DNA of 58,045 nucleotides from DATADF01 sp046263155 (GTDB lineage Bacteria > Actinomycetota > CADDZG01 > WHSQ01): positions 1-58,045 of the forward strand of contig JBHELF010000056.1 in NCBI GenBank assembly GCA_046263155.1, written 5' to 3'. Position 1 is the stretch's first letter, and each line of letters starts with the position of its first letter. Below are positions 1 to 7,092 of the stretch, in pieces. The notes below the pieces were generated by a model. The model was not told the origin of the DNA and did not search any database. It was given only the letters and a program-made list of their open reading frames with translations. Position numbers and translations under genes: made by a program.

Positions 1-645
1 GCGGCGCTGATCGAGGGAATCCGTCGGGCGGCCGACCGTAAAGCCGACGTGATTTTCGTTGGGGCCTCTCAGCCGGCCTCTCCCGTGTGGGCCTCAGCCG
101 GAGTTGAGGTGCCGGCGGCTCTCGATGCCGCGATCGACTACGCCTGGGACAAGGGGGCCGTCGTGATCGCGCCTGCCGGGGACGATGCGCTGCCTTTCTG
201 CGAGCATCCCGCCGCTCACCCGCGCGTTGTGTGCGTGGCGGCACTGGCGCCGCAGACCGGGCTCCCGCCGTACTCGAACTTTCCGGTGCATCCGGGTCAG
301 GGTGTGACCCTGCGTGCTCCCGGCGGAATGGATGGTCGAAGTCAAAATCCGACGGCCGCCTGCGAGGATCCGGCTGCGATCTGGTCCACAACGCTGGCAG
401 GTTCGTCGGCCGACTGCGGCGGTTCGATCGGGGGCTACGACACCGATGCCGGCACGGCGTTTGCGGCGGCCCACGCCGCGGGAGTGGCGGCGCTTCTGGC
501 CGGCTGGAAACTCAAAAACGAAAAGATTGTGGGCTGCCTGCGCAACTGGTCGTCGAACGAAGGTATGTGGGAACCGATTATGGGTTATGGAACCCTTGAT
601 GCCAACACCGTGACGATCAACTGTCCCAAACGTCGCCGCCGGTAA
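1..645 (+). CDS. Subtilase-like (S8 family) protein, 3' fragment, catalytic Ser absent
   Basis: The frame is open from the first base, so the 5' part (with the Asp and His catalytic regions) lies outside the window. The visible 214 residues have the fold order of a subtilisin C-terminal half: a buried strand (VVIAPAGDD), a second strand (VVCVAALAP), a YSNF segment, and the helix that normally carries the active-site serine. In active subtilases that helix reads GTSxAAPHxAGxAALL; here it is GTAFAAAHAAGVAALL, with Ala (codon 457-459) in place of the nucleophile. The oxyanion-hole Asn of the usual AAGN motif also appears as Asp (AGDD). I infer a non-proteolytic subtilase homologue. It ends in a basic KRRRR tail with no sorting signal. 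Family assignment is fairly sure; loss of activity is inference. Confidence 0.72.
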   Translation, partial: AALIEGIRRAADRKADVIFVGASQPASPVWASAGVEVPAALDAAIDYAWDKGAVVIAPAGDDALPFCEHPAAHPRVVCVAALAPQTGLPPYSNFPVHPGQGVTLRAPGGMDGRSQNPTAACEDPAAIWSTTLAGSSADCGGSIGGYDTDAGTAFAAAHAAGVAALLAGWKLKNEKIVGCLRNWSSNEGMWEPIMGYGTLDANTVTINCPKRRRR

Positions 646-650
646 CAGCG

Positions 651-953
651 CTAGGCGGGGCCCTCGCTCGGAGGCTTAACCGCGTCGCGGGCCAGCTGGC
701 GAGCGGCGCCGGTCGCGGCCCCAAACAGTGCGATCCACGCGGCCTTCTTGGCGGGCCGCACCGCTTGTTCTAGATCGGGGGGATCTTCTTTCGTGGCGAG
801 TCGCCACGCCGTGGTGACCATGTAGCTCGCTATCTTTCCGGCCACCATTCCGGCGATCACGGCACCGAGAGCTTGCACCAAGGTGGGTTTCTGAGGCAGC
901 GTGCCGTCCGGCTGAACCGCGGCGTCTTCGTCGACGGCTTTACCTCTCGGCAT
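651..953 (-). CDS. DUF4235 family small membrane protein
   Basis: A 100-residue protein whose core matches the actinobacterial DUF4235 pattern: a Gly/Ala-rich hydrophobic segment (AVIAGMVAGKIASYMVTTAW, about residues 30-50), a short PPD linker, then a second small-residue helix (AAWIALFGAATGAARQLARD). Members are short proteins of unknown function, usually with one or two weak membrane helices. It is convergent with the subtilase-like gene (5 bases between stops). Upstream lies the 3' end of the PhoU/RCK gene on the same strand, 71 bases away, so the two could be cotranscribed. No enzymatic motif is visible. Confidence 0.75.
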   Translation of the reverse strand: MPRGKAVDEDAAVQPDGTLPQKPTLVQALGAVIAGMVAGKIASYMVTTAWRLATKEDPPDLEQAVRPAKKAAWIALFGAATGAARQLARDAVKPPSEGPA

Positions 954-1024
954 GGTGGCCCCTTGAAGTCATGGACGCGGGTCGGAATCGCATCCTACGG
1001 AGTTATCCCCGCTGCTCCCAGGCC

Positions 1025-2224
1025 TCACGCCTCGGCAAGCTCGCGCTGGACTCCGAAAAGCGCGTCGAGCTCGTCGGCGCCCTCCGGCGGGCCGATGGCT
1101 ATGACGCGATCTCCTGCCATCAAGACGTGGCGGGGCTTCGGTCGATAGTTCCAGCGGCGGCCGCGTTGGACGGCCAGGACGAACATCCCGGTCTCCGATT
1201 CGATCGCCAGCTCCTTAATCGACTTTCCCTCGGCAGTAGAACCGGCCCCCACGATCGCCTCGTAGCCGACCTCATCGGATTCGACCAGCGCGGCCGCGAT
1301 CACCGGATGCAACTCTTCTCCTTTTTCCACCAGCCGCGTCATCTCGCGCGCCGAATCGAAGATCATCTCGGAGGCGTGCGCGAGCCGGATCAGGCCGCGC
1401 AGGTCGTCGGGATTGCGCGCCTCCAAGGCGCTCCGCAGCAGCCAGGACTCGAGTTCGTCGTTGACGATGTCGGAGCGCTCCTCCAGATGCGCCACCTCGG
1501 CCGCGAGGGCCTGGTCGTTGAACAGGAGGGCCGAATAAGCGAGGCCCACGGCTACCTCGGCGGAGTTCTTCATCTCGATCAGAAGGTCGACCGCCCGGTC
1601 GAGATCCGACAGCGGGATATCCGTCAGCTCCTCCGGTGCTTGAAGCGGCGCCGCACCGAACAGAGCGCGTGCTCGCAGAACGCCGTCCTCCGGACCTTTG
1701 ATCAGCAAAGCGTCGTTGGCCGTGACCACGAACTCCGGACCGGGATCGAGGTCCCATTCACCGCCGCGGCGGTTGGCGATCACCCAGACGCCCATCTCGA
1801 CCGGCAGCGCGAGGTCGCGCAGATTTTGGCCCACCGCCGGCGAGCCGTCCTGGACCTTAGCTCGCGACACCACTTCATCCGCGTGTCGCAGATCGCGTCG
1901 TAAGTCTTCGAGAATCCCCAAACCCGACGAGACCACACGCGCGATGTCGTCGGCGGCGTCGGCGATCTTCTCGACCGCCGACGCGATCTCCAACACCCCC
2001 GCCATATGTTCCGCGTCCTCGGGACTACGCGCTGCGAGGATCGTGAGCTTGCGCAGCTCGTGGAGATGCTCAAACATGCGTTCCTCGAGTCGCGCTACCT
2101 CTTTAGCGAGATCCGCGTCCGAAAGGAAGACGGACGCGTATGCGAGATCGACCATGAGCTCCGAAGAATCCTTGATCTCCGCCAGGAGCCCCTTGACGGT
2201 ACTTCGACCCTCCCCTGGGTCCAA
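1025..2224 (-). CDS. Duplicated PhoU / RCK_C (TrkA-C) domain protein, likely cation transport regulator
   Basis: The 399-residue protein is an internal duplication. Each half has a PhoU-like helical region (about residues 8-100 and 205-300, both with an LAYA/LAYS...LAxEVAxLEER pattern) followed by an RCK_C/TrkA-C-like beta domain (about 125-190 and 320-390, patterns GVWVIANRRGGEW and GMFVLAVQRGRRW). RCK_C domains bind small ligands and gate cation channels or transporters. The TTG start (minus strand, 2224) lies about 10 bases after a GGAGGG site and 18 bases after the mgtE stop. This places it as the second gene of an mgtE operon, so a regulatory subunit of that transporter is the simplest reading. 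No membrane segment is evident. Confidence 0.8.
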   Translation of the reverse strand: MDPGEGRSTVKGLLAEIKDSSELMVDLAYASVFLSDADLAKEVARLEERMFEHLHELRKLTILAARSPEDAEHMAGVLEIASAVEKIADAADDIARVVSSGLGILEDLRRDLRHADEVVSRAKVQDGSPAVGQNLRDLALPVEMGVWVIANRRGGEWDLDPGPEFVVTANDALLIKGPEDGVLRARALFGAAPLQAPEELTDIPLSDLDRAVDLLIEMKNSAEVAVGLAYSALLFNDQALAAEVAHLEERSDIVNDELESWLLRSALEARNPDDLRGLIRLAHASEMIFDSAREMTRLVEKGEELHPVIAAALVESDEVGYEAIVGAGSTAEGKSIKELAIESETGMFVLAVQRGRRWNYRPKPRHVLMAGDRVIAIGPPEGADELDALFGVQRELAEA

Positions 2225-2242
2225 CTCATATCCCTCCTTCGA

Positions 2243-3607
2243 TCAGGCTACTCCGAACACAATCAAGGCGACGATGAGACAGATCGCTCCCAGGAGGTCC
2301 ATGCCACTCGTCACCAATGGAATGGTGTGGTTGTCGGGGTCGAAGCCGAAGCGATAAGTGAGCGTCGCGGCGTAATAACCGATGAGAGAGGCGAGGATCG
2401 TTGCGACCAGCCCCCCGACGACGACAACCGAAATGAACCGCAGAGCTCCGGGGTGCGCGAAGCCCAACACAGCCGCTATCACGAAAGCCGCGCCCGCTGT
2501 AATCACATAAACGACGACCCCCAGAGCGAGGACGATGCTCCCGTCCAGCAGAGCAGGAGGGTCGGGACGCGCGCGCGGAGACAGCGCGCCGAGGTGAAGT
2601 TTTGATCCCAGGCGTGCGGCCAACACGGAGCCGAGCGCGCCGGTGTTCTCGAGAAAACCTGGGATCACGATGAGAAAAGCAGGCAGAGGCAAGAAGACGT
2701 GCTCGATCCGAGGTTGGACCACCGTTCCTGCAAGAACGTCGAGGACTATTGCGATGCAGAGCACGGGGAAGCTCTCGCGCACAATCCGGCGCGCAATTAT
2801 GGCGGCGCTGCTCCAGCCTCTTACCAACGCGACGGCCCCGAGGACCAGCGAGATCCCACCAATAACCGGCGTTACCAAGTCGATGCCGACCAGAAACGAG
2901 GCGACCAGCAGCATGGGAAGAGTTATGACGTCGCCCATTGCGGTGATCAAGGGCGCCCCCACCGAATCGAGATCCCATCCGCGCCGGTATGAGACCACCG
3001 ACAGCACTACGGTCACGACCAGGACCACGACCGAGGAAAGGAGGCCTCCGACAAGGGCCATGGTTATGAAGTCCCACACCGAAACCGTGTCCAGCCCGAG
3101 GAGTGCTGCGATGGCGCGCGCGAGGAGCCCCATCGTCGTGGCCGTGGAGATCGTTAGTAAGACCGACGCATAGACGTTTTGGAACAGGATCCCTTCACGC
3201 CGGGTGGACACCTCGAAAAGCCCGGAGTGAATCGAGGTCCCAAGCCGCGCGGCGAGAGCGCCGAAGATGTTCCCTCGCATTCCGATAGACACGGGGATCA
3301 ACACGAATAGGCCCTTGACGACATCGATGCGATGGCTCATCCCGGCGAGAGTGAGGCCCGCGATAAGAGACGTAAGAGACGCGATGCAAACGGCGACGAA
3401 GCCTTGACGCATCGTGACGCGCTCCGAGGCCCAGTAATCGGCCACCTGCCGCGCGGGATCGGCCACTCGACGGGCCGTTCCCGTGACGGCTCGCGCCGGC
3501 GCCCCGAGTAGAACCCGCACGGCTCGGCCCACGAGCCGCAGTCCCGCCGGTACGGCCCGCCTTCGCCTCTGCCGTTCCGCCTCGTTCACGGCCCCAGGGA
3601 ACCCCAA
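2243..3607 (-). CDS. MgtE/SLC41-like divalent cation transporter with two membrane repeats
   Basis: About 454 residues, with two homologous MgtE integral-membrane domains and no cytoplasmic N/CBS domains of the classical bacterial MgtE. The first repeat (about 75-240) contains the family-like stretch PVSIGMRGNIFGALAARLGT; the second (about 255-450) has the matching VIPGFLENTGALGSVLAARLG. This two-repeat SLC41-like form occurs next to PhoU/RCK proteins, as here. The probable role is Mg2+ or related divalent-cation movement across the membrane. TTG at 3607 is the longest start, but it lies inside a perfect inverted repeat (3599-3616); GTG at 3589 would shorten the protein by six residues and put that hairpin in the leader. 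The start is uncertain; the family is clear. Confidence 0.82.
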   Translation of the reverse strand: MGFPGAVNEAERQRRRRAVPAGLRLVGRAVRVLLGAPARAVTGTARRVADPARQVADYWASERVTMRQGFVAVCIASLTSLIAGLTLAGMSHRIDVVKGLFVLIPVSIGMRGNIFGALAARLGTSIHSGLFEVSTRREGILFQNVYASVLLTISTATTMGLLARAIAALLGLDTVSVWDFITMALVGGLLSSVVVLVVTVVLSVVSYRRGWDLDSVGAPLITAMGDVITLPMLLVASFLVGIDLVTPVIGGISLVLGAVALVRGWSSAAIIARRIVRESFPVLCIAIVLDVLAGTVVQPRIEHVFLPLPAFLIVIPGFLENTGALGSVLAARLGSKLHLGALSPRARPDPPALLDGSIVLALGVVVYVITAGAAFVIAAVLGFAHPGALRFISVVVVGGLVATILASLIGYYAATLTYRFGFDPDNHTIPLVTSGMDLLGAICLIVALIVFGVA

Positions 3608-3616
3608 CGGGGGTTC
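3599..3616. repeat. Perfect inverted repeat at the mgtE 5' end
   Basis: GAACCCC and GGGGTTC arms of 7 bp are separated by AACG. It overlaps the longest possible mgtE start and lies 44 bases upstream of the small plus-strand gene at 3660. It could be a leader hairpin controlling mgtE translation, or an operator in the divergent promoter region. Function is inferred from position only. Confidence 0.35.
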
Positions 3617-3659
3617 AAGCGTCCAATGGTTCGAACGAAGAGCTCGGAAGGGAGTCGGG

Positions 3660-3869
3660 GTGGCTCGGCAAGAGGCGATAAGGGGCTCGAGGATCCAGGC
3701 CCTGCCGCGCGCTTCACAGATCTATCCAAATGACCGCATCTGCGCTTCGCCGGGATGCAGCACGAAACTCTCCAGATACAACCGGCGCGATAAATGCTGG
3801 GCACACGCGGATATGAGGGTGCCCCGCCTGCGCGGTCGAAAACCCCTACCGGAGTCAGGGCTGAACTAG
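3660..3869 (+). CDS. Small Cys/His protein (putative zinc-binding), 69 aa
   Basis: A GTG codon at 3660 follows a GGAAGGGAG ribosome-binding sequence (3646-3654) at good spacing. The 69-residue product has a central motif CASPGCSTKLSRYNRRDKCW followed by AH, i.e. C-x4-C...C-x2-H, with the PGCxTxLSxYN signature I recognise from short actinobacterial zinc-knuckle-like proteins. The flanks are basic (RRDK, RLRGRK), compatible with nucleic-acid binding. It occupies the gap between divergent mgtE and the acidic membrane protein. No function is known to me. The motif and ribosome-binding site support a real gene, but its size keeps confidence moderate. Confidence 0.5.
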   Translation: MARQEAIRGSRIQALPRASQIYPNDRICASPGCSTKLSRYNRRDKCWAHADMRVPRLRGRKPLPESGLN

Positions 3870-3923
3870 ACGGAATCCGTGCGCGGAGCCGGATATATCC
3901 TGTTCCGGACGTAAGCATTCCGT
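3870..3923 (+). other. Nested inverted repeat upstream of the acidic membrane protein gene
   Basis: Outer 7-bp arms ACGGAAT (3870-3876) and ATTCCGT (3917-3923) enclose an inner CCGG...CCGG pair around an AT-rich ATATATCC core. It begins right after the stop of the small Cys/His gene and ends before the ribosome-binding site of the next gene. It could be a weak terminator, a leader structure, or a promoter region (TATATC resembles a -10 element). The choice cannot be made from sequence alone. Confidence 0.3.
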
Positions 3924-3941
3924 GTAGGGGAGGCTCATTTA

Positions 3942-4289
3942 GTGCGCGCACGGCTCGCCATTCTGCTGGTCTGCTCGCTCCTTTTCGTTCTGGCCCCCAT
4001 GTCACTCGTCGTGATCCCCCTGCAAGGAACTGCCTATGCACAGGAGATCGGTGACGAAGGCGAGCCGGGGCAGGAGGAGGAAGCCGAGGGTCAGGAGGGC
4101 CAGGACCCCAACGGTGAGGAGGCCGAGGCCGAAGTAGGCAGCGAGGGCGAGGAGGTCGCGGAGGAGACCGGGCCCCCATGGACCTACCAGATGGCTCGCA
4201 TGGGCATCGCTCTGCTCTTGTTGGTCGCGGCCGCCATCGCGCTGATGTACTACCGCCTCGTAATCGTCCGCAGCCGCGCCGAGGTTTAG
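3942..4289 (+). CDS. Small secreted/membrane protein with acidic low-complexity linker
   Basis: A 115-residue protein starting at GTG 3942, behind the ribosome-binding sequence AGGGGAGG (3926-3933). Three parts are visible: an N-terminal signal peptide or anchor (about 1-33, ending near TAYAQE), a strongly acidic Glu/Gly-rich linker (about 34-80, with EGEPGQEEEAEGQEG), and a C-terminal membrane helix (about 89-107) followed by a short basic tail. The expected topology is an extracytoplasmic acidic loop held by one or two membrane anchors. No family was recognised. The downstream zincin gene begins 13 bases after its stop, so the two are probably cotranscribed. Confidence 0.7.
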   Translation: MRARLAILLVCSLLFVLAPMSLVVIPLQGTAYAQEIGDEGEPGQEEEAEGQEGQDPNGEEAEAEVGSEGEEVAEETGPPWTYQMARMGIALLLLVAAAIALMYYRLVIVRSRAEV

Positions 4290-4302
4290 TCGCCGGCCTT
4301 CT

Positions 4303-5394
4303 ATGCCAGTCTTGTTCGATCCTTGGCTCGCCCGCTCGGTGGCGCGCCGCGTTGCAGGACGCGACGGAGTGACGGGTTCCTATCTGCACGACCGCCTGGC
4401 GCGCGATCTCGATCGCGCGATCCCGCGCGCGGAGAAGCTTGTAGCTCAGGCAACGGGAATCCGACCTCCCTCTCCCGCGCGCTGGAAGGTCATCGATCGC
4501 GCGCAATGGGCGGACGCCAACATCTCAGGCATGATCGAACTACTCCGACCTCTCGCCGAAAAGCTCGGCGAACGATCAAAGCGACTTCCGCTCCCGATAC
4601 GCATGGCGCAGCGAGCGGTCATCTCAGTGGAGGTTGGAGCTCTCCTCGGCTACGTCGCCCGGCGTGTGCTCGGCCAGTACGACCTCGTGGTTGCGGCCGG
4701 CGGTCGCCGAAAGGATCGATCCGGCGATGGAGTCCTTTACTTCGTAGCGACCAACCTGGTCGAGACGGAACGTAGGTTCGGCTTCGTGCCGGAGGATTTC
4801 GCCCTGTGGGTGGCCGTACACGAGATCACTCACCGGTTTCAGTTCGCCGGAGTGCCGTGGCTCCGTGAGCACTTTCTCAAGCTCGTTCACGAGTACCTGG
4901 AGTCGGTGGACCTTGACGCGCGCAGCCTCGCCGCTCGCCTGGCGAGCGCCGCGGCCCGCCTGGCCTCGCGCGAAACCCCGCCCGAAGAGCGCAACCCCGT
5001 CTATTTGCTCGCGTCGGAGGACCAGCGCGCCCGGGTGGATCGCATCCAAGCCCTAATGGCGGTTATCGAGGGCCACGGCAATTACGTGATGGATGAGGTT
5101 GGCGCCCGAGAGATTCCCTCCTTCAGTCGAATGCGCGCGGTATTCGAGCGTCGTCGCGCTCAACAGAACGCGCTGCAACGCGCGATAAGTCACGCCATCG
5201 GACTCGAGATGAAGCTTCGCCAGTACGAGCTCGGCCAGACGTTCTGCAATGAAGTCGCCGCACAAGCAGGTTCCGATGCGTTGGCCCGTATCTGGGAATC
5301 GCCGGCTGCACTCCCCACCCTGGCAGAGCTGCGTGCTCCTGAGACCTGGCTTGCCCGGCTCTCGGGACCCGCGAGTGAACTCGCGCCCGCTTAA
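4303..5394 (+). CDS. Zinc-dependent metalloprotease, DUF2342/zincin_2 family
   Basis: The 363-residue protein belongs to the actinobacterial zincin-like family often labelled 'coenzyme F420 biosynthesis-associated' or DUF2342. The HExxH zinc motif is HEITH at residues 173-177, followed by the RFQF segment typical of the family. A downstream conserved acidic region (LMAVIEGHGNYVMDEVG, about 249-265) probably provides a further metal ligand or catalytic acid. There is no signal peptide, so it is likely cytoplasmic. It sits directly upstream of tilS and hpt, as in many actinobacteria. The substrate is unknown, and the F420 link comes from co-occurrence rather than biochemistry. Confidence 0.85.
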   Translation: MPVLFDPWLARSVARRVAGRDGVTGSYLHDRLARDLDRAIPRAEKLVAQATGIRPPSPARWKVIDRAQWADANISGMIELLRPLAEKLGERSKRLPLPIRMAQRAVISVEVGALLGYVARRVLGQYDLVVAAGGRRKDRSGDGVLYFVATNLVETERRFGFVPEDFALWVAVHEITHRFQFAGVPWLREHFLKLVHEYLESVDLDARSLAARLASAAARLASRETPPEERNPVYLLASEDQRARVDRIQALMAVIEGHGNYVMDEVGAREIPSFSRMRAVFERRRAQQNALQRAISHAIGLEMKLRQYELGQTFCNEVAAQAGSDALARIWESPAALPTLAELRAPETWLARLSGPASELAPA

Positions 5395-6400
5395 AGGTCC
5401 GGGGCTCGAGGGCCCCGGGTTCGAGCTCGTCTCGAACACCGCCGCCTCGATCAAACGGCGCGGCATGCTTCCCGGCGATGGTGAGCAAACCGTTCTCGTG
5501 GCGGTTTCGGGGGGGCCGGATTCCGTGTGCCTGCTCGATGTGCTCGACCGGCTTCAGGCGACCTTCGAACTTTCCTTGGTCGTAGCGCATGTCGATCATG
5601 GGTTGTCGGAACACTCGGCTGACGTGGCGGCGCACGTATCGAGTTGGGGAGCTGCTCACGGCTTCGAGGTACACGTTGTGCGGGCCCCCGAACTGGCCGG
5701 TGCAAATCTGCAGGCGCGGGCCCGAGACTTTCGCTACGAATTTTTCGGGATCGTCGCCGAGCGCGTAGGCGCGTCTGCAGTCGCGACGGGTCACACGTTG
5801 GACGATCGAGTCGAGACCACAGTGGCGCGGCTGATTCACGGCGCCGGCACCGAAGGTCTTGCGGGATTGGCACCTGCAGCATTACCGCGCATCAGGCCCC
5901 TCATCGATGCTCGCCGGTTCGAAACACGTGCTTACTGCGCGCAACGCGATCTCACGTTCTTCGACGACCCCGCAAACGAAGACCTGCGTTTTGAGAGGGT
6001 CGCAATCCGCAAAGAGGTCGTCGGGCCCATTGAGGGCCGGTGGGGCGATGGCGCAGTGCGCGCCATGGGAGTTTCGGCGGATCGCCTAGCCGAGGACGCG
6101 GAGGCTTTGCGAAGGCAGGCGGAGGTCCTTTACACCAGCCTGGTCAAAGAGGCCCCGGGGCGGAAGCAGTCGCAGCGCGAATCCTTCGACGCGCTGCCGC
6201 GCTCCTTGCGGCGCCGGGTGCTGGAGCTGATGGTGGGCCGGGTTCGTGATCGTGGTGCGGCCATCGACGAGGTTCTCGACGCTCTGGACCGTCCCACGAC
6301 CGGAGGTGACCGGAGATTTTCGGTGGCCTCGGGGGCAGAGATCATAGTTTCGGCGGAATCGATCGTGGTCGACTCGGGCTCCACCCAGTCGGGTGCATAG
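5375..6400 (+). CDS. tilS: tRNA(Ile)-lysidine synthase TilS
   Basis: TilS uses ATP to attach lysine to C34 of the CAU-anticodon tRNA-Ile, switching it from Met to Ile identity. The N-terminal PP-loop motif SGGPDS is at residues 45-50 from the chosen start, followed by VVAHVDHGL and the ATGHTLDDRVET segment of the ATP pyrophosphatase domain. A C-terminal helical part (about 215-340) fits the short form of TilS. The frame is open upstream into the zincin gene; I chose GTG 5375, which overlaps that gene by 20 bases and gives 341 residues. ATG 5465 is possible but would leave only 14 residues before the PP loop. It overlaps hpt by 8 bases. Confidence 0.88.
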   Translation: MNSRPLKGPGLEGPGFELVSNTAASIKRRGMLPGDGEQTVLVAVSGGPDSVCLLDVLDRLQATFELSLVVAHVDHGLSEHSADVAAHVSSWGAAHGFEVHVVRAPELAGANLQARARDFRYEFFGIVAERVGASAVATGHTLDDRVETTVARLIHGAGTEGLAGLAPAALPRIRPLIDARRFETRAYCAQRDLTFFDDPANEDLRFERVAIRKEVVGPIEGRWGDGAVRAMGVSADRLAEDAEALRRQAEVLYTSLVKEAPGRKQSQRESFDALPRSLRRRVLELMVGRVRDRGAAIDEVLDALDRPTTGGDRRFSVASGAEIIVSAESIVVDSGSTQSGA

Positions 6401-6977
6401 GATCGGACGAGTGACCGCCGCCGAGGTTCACGAGGACATCGAGGAAATCCTCATCACGCGCGAGGAGATCGCCGACAAGATCTCCGAGCTTGCGAAGCAG
6501 ATCACCGAGGAATATCGGGGCAAGGATCTGCTGCTGATCGGGGTGCTCAAGGGGGCGTTTGTCTTCATGTCCGATCTCGCGCGTGAGATTCACCTTCCCC
6601 TCGAGTTCGATTTCATGGCGGTGTCTTCTTACGGCTCCCGGACGCGCTCGTCCGGAGTAGTGCGAATCCTCAAGGACCTCGATTACGAGATCACCGGACG
6701 CCATGTGTTGTTGGTTGAGGACATTATCGACTCCGGTCTCACCATCTCTTATCTGTTGCGTTATCTGGAGGCGCGTCGACCCGCCTCGCTCGAGATCTGT
6801 TGCTTGTTCTGGAAGAAGGGGGAGCAGGCGGTTCACCTCGACGTCAAATATCCGGGATTCGAGATTCCGCCGGTGTTCGTCGTCGGTTATGGACTGGATT
6901 ACGACGAGCGCTATCGCAACCTTCCGTACATCGGCACGCTGCGCTCGACGGTGTCGGACTCCAGCGCGCAGACTTAG
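6393..6977 (+). CDS. hpt: Hypoxanthine phosphoribosyltransferase
   Basis: Purine-salvage enzyme converting hypoxanthine or guanine plus PRPP to IMP or GMP in the cytoplasm. The PRPP-binding loop appears as VLLVEDIIDSGLT, the flexible-loop region as AVSSYGSRTRSSG, and the purine-binding C-terminus as PPVFVVGYGLDYDERYRNLP. Length (194 residues) is normal for the family. ATG 6393 overlaps tilS by 8 bases; GTG 6411 is an alternative start that removes six residues. The tilS-hpt-ftsH order is conserved widely in Gram-positive bacteria. After its stop, 115 bases precede ftsH. Confidence 0.95.
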   Translation: MHRIGRVTAAEVHEDIEEILITREEIADKISELAKQITEEYRGKDLLLIGVLKGAFVFMSDLAREIHLPLEFDFMAVSSYGSRTRSSGVVRILKDLDYEITGRHVLLVEDIIDSGLTISYLLRYLEARRPASLEICCLFWKKGEQAVHLDVKYPGFEIPPVFVVGYGLDYDERYRNLPYIGTLRSTVSDSSAQT

Positions 6978-7092
6978 GGCCTAAAGCCACCCTGCGGGGG
7001 CGCCGAGATATCTGATGCGGGCTGATTGGCGCCCGCGCAACCCAAAAATTAGGGGTCGAATTGTTATACCCGGCTGCTACCCTTGAGCGAGC

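Noticed and set aside
5249..5374. A longer tilS starting at ATG 5249.
   Set aside because: It would overlap the zincin gene by almost 150 bases and add 42 residues with no TilS resemblance.
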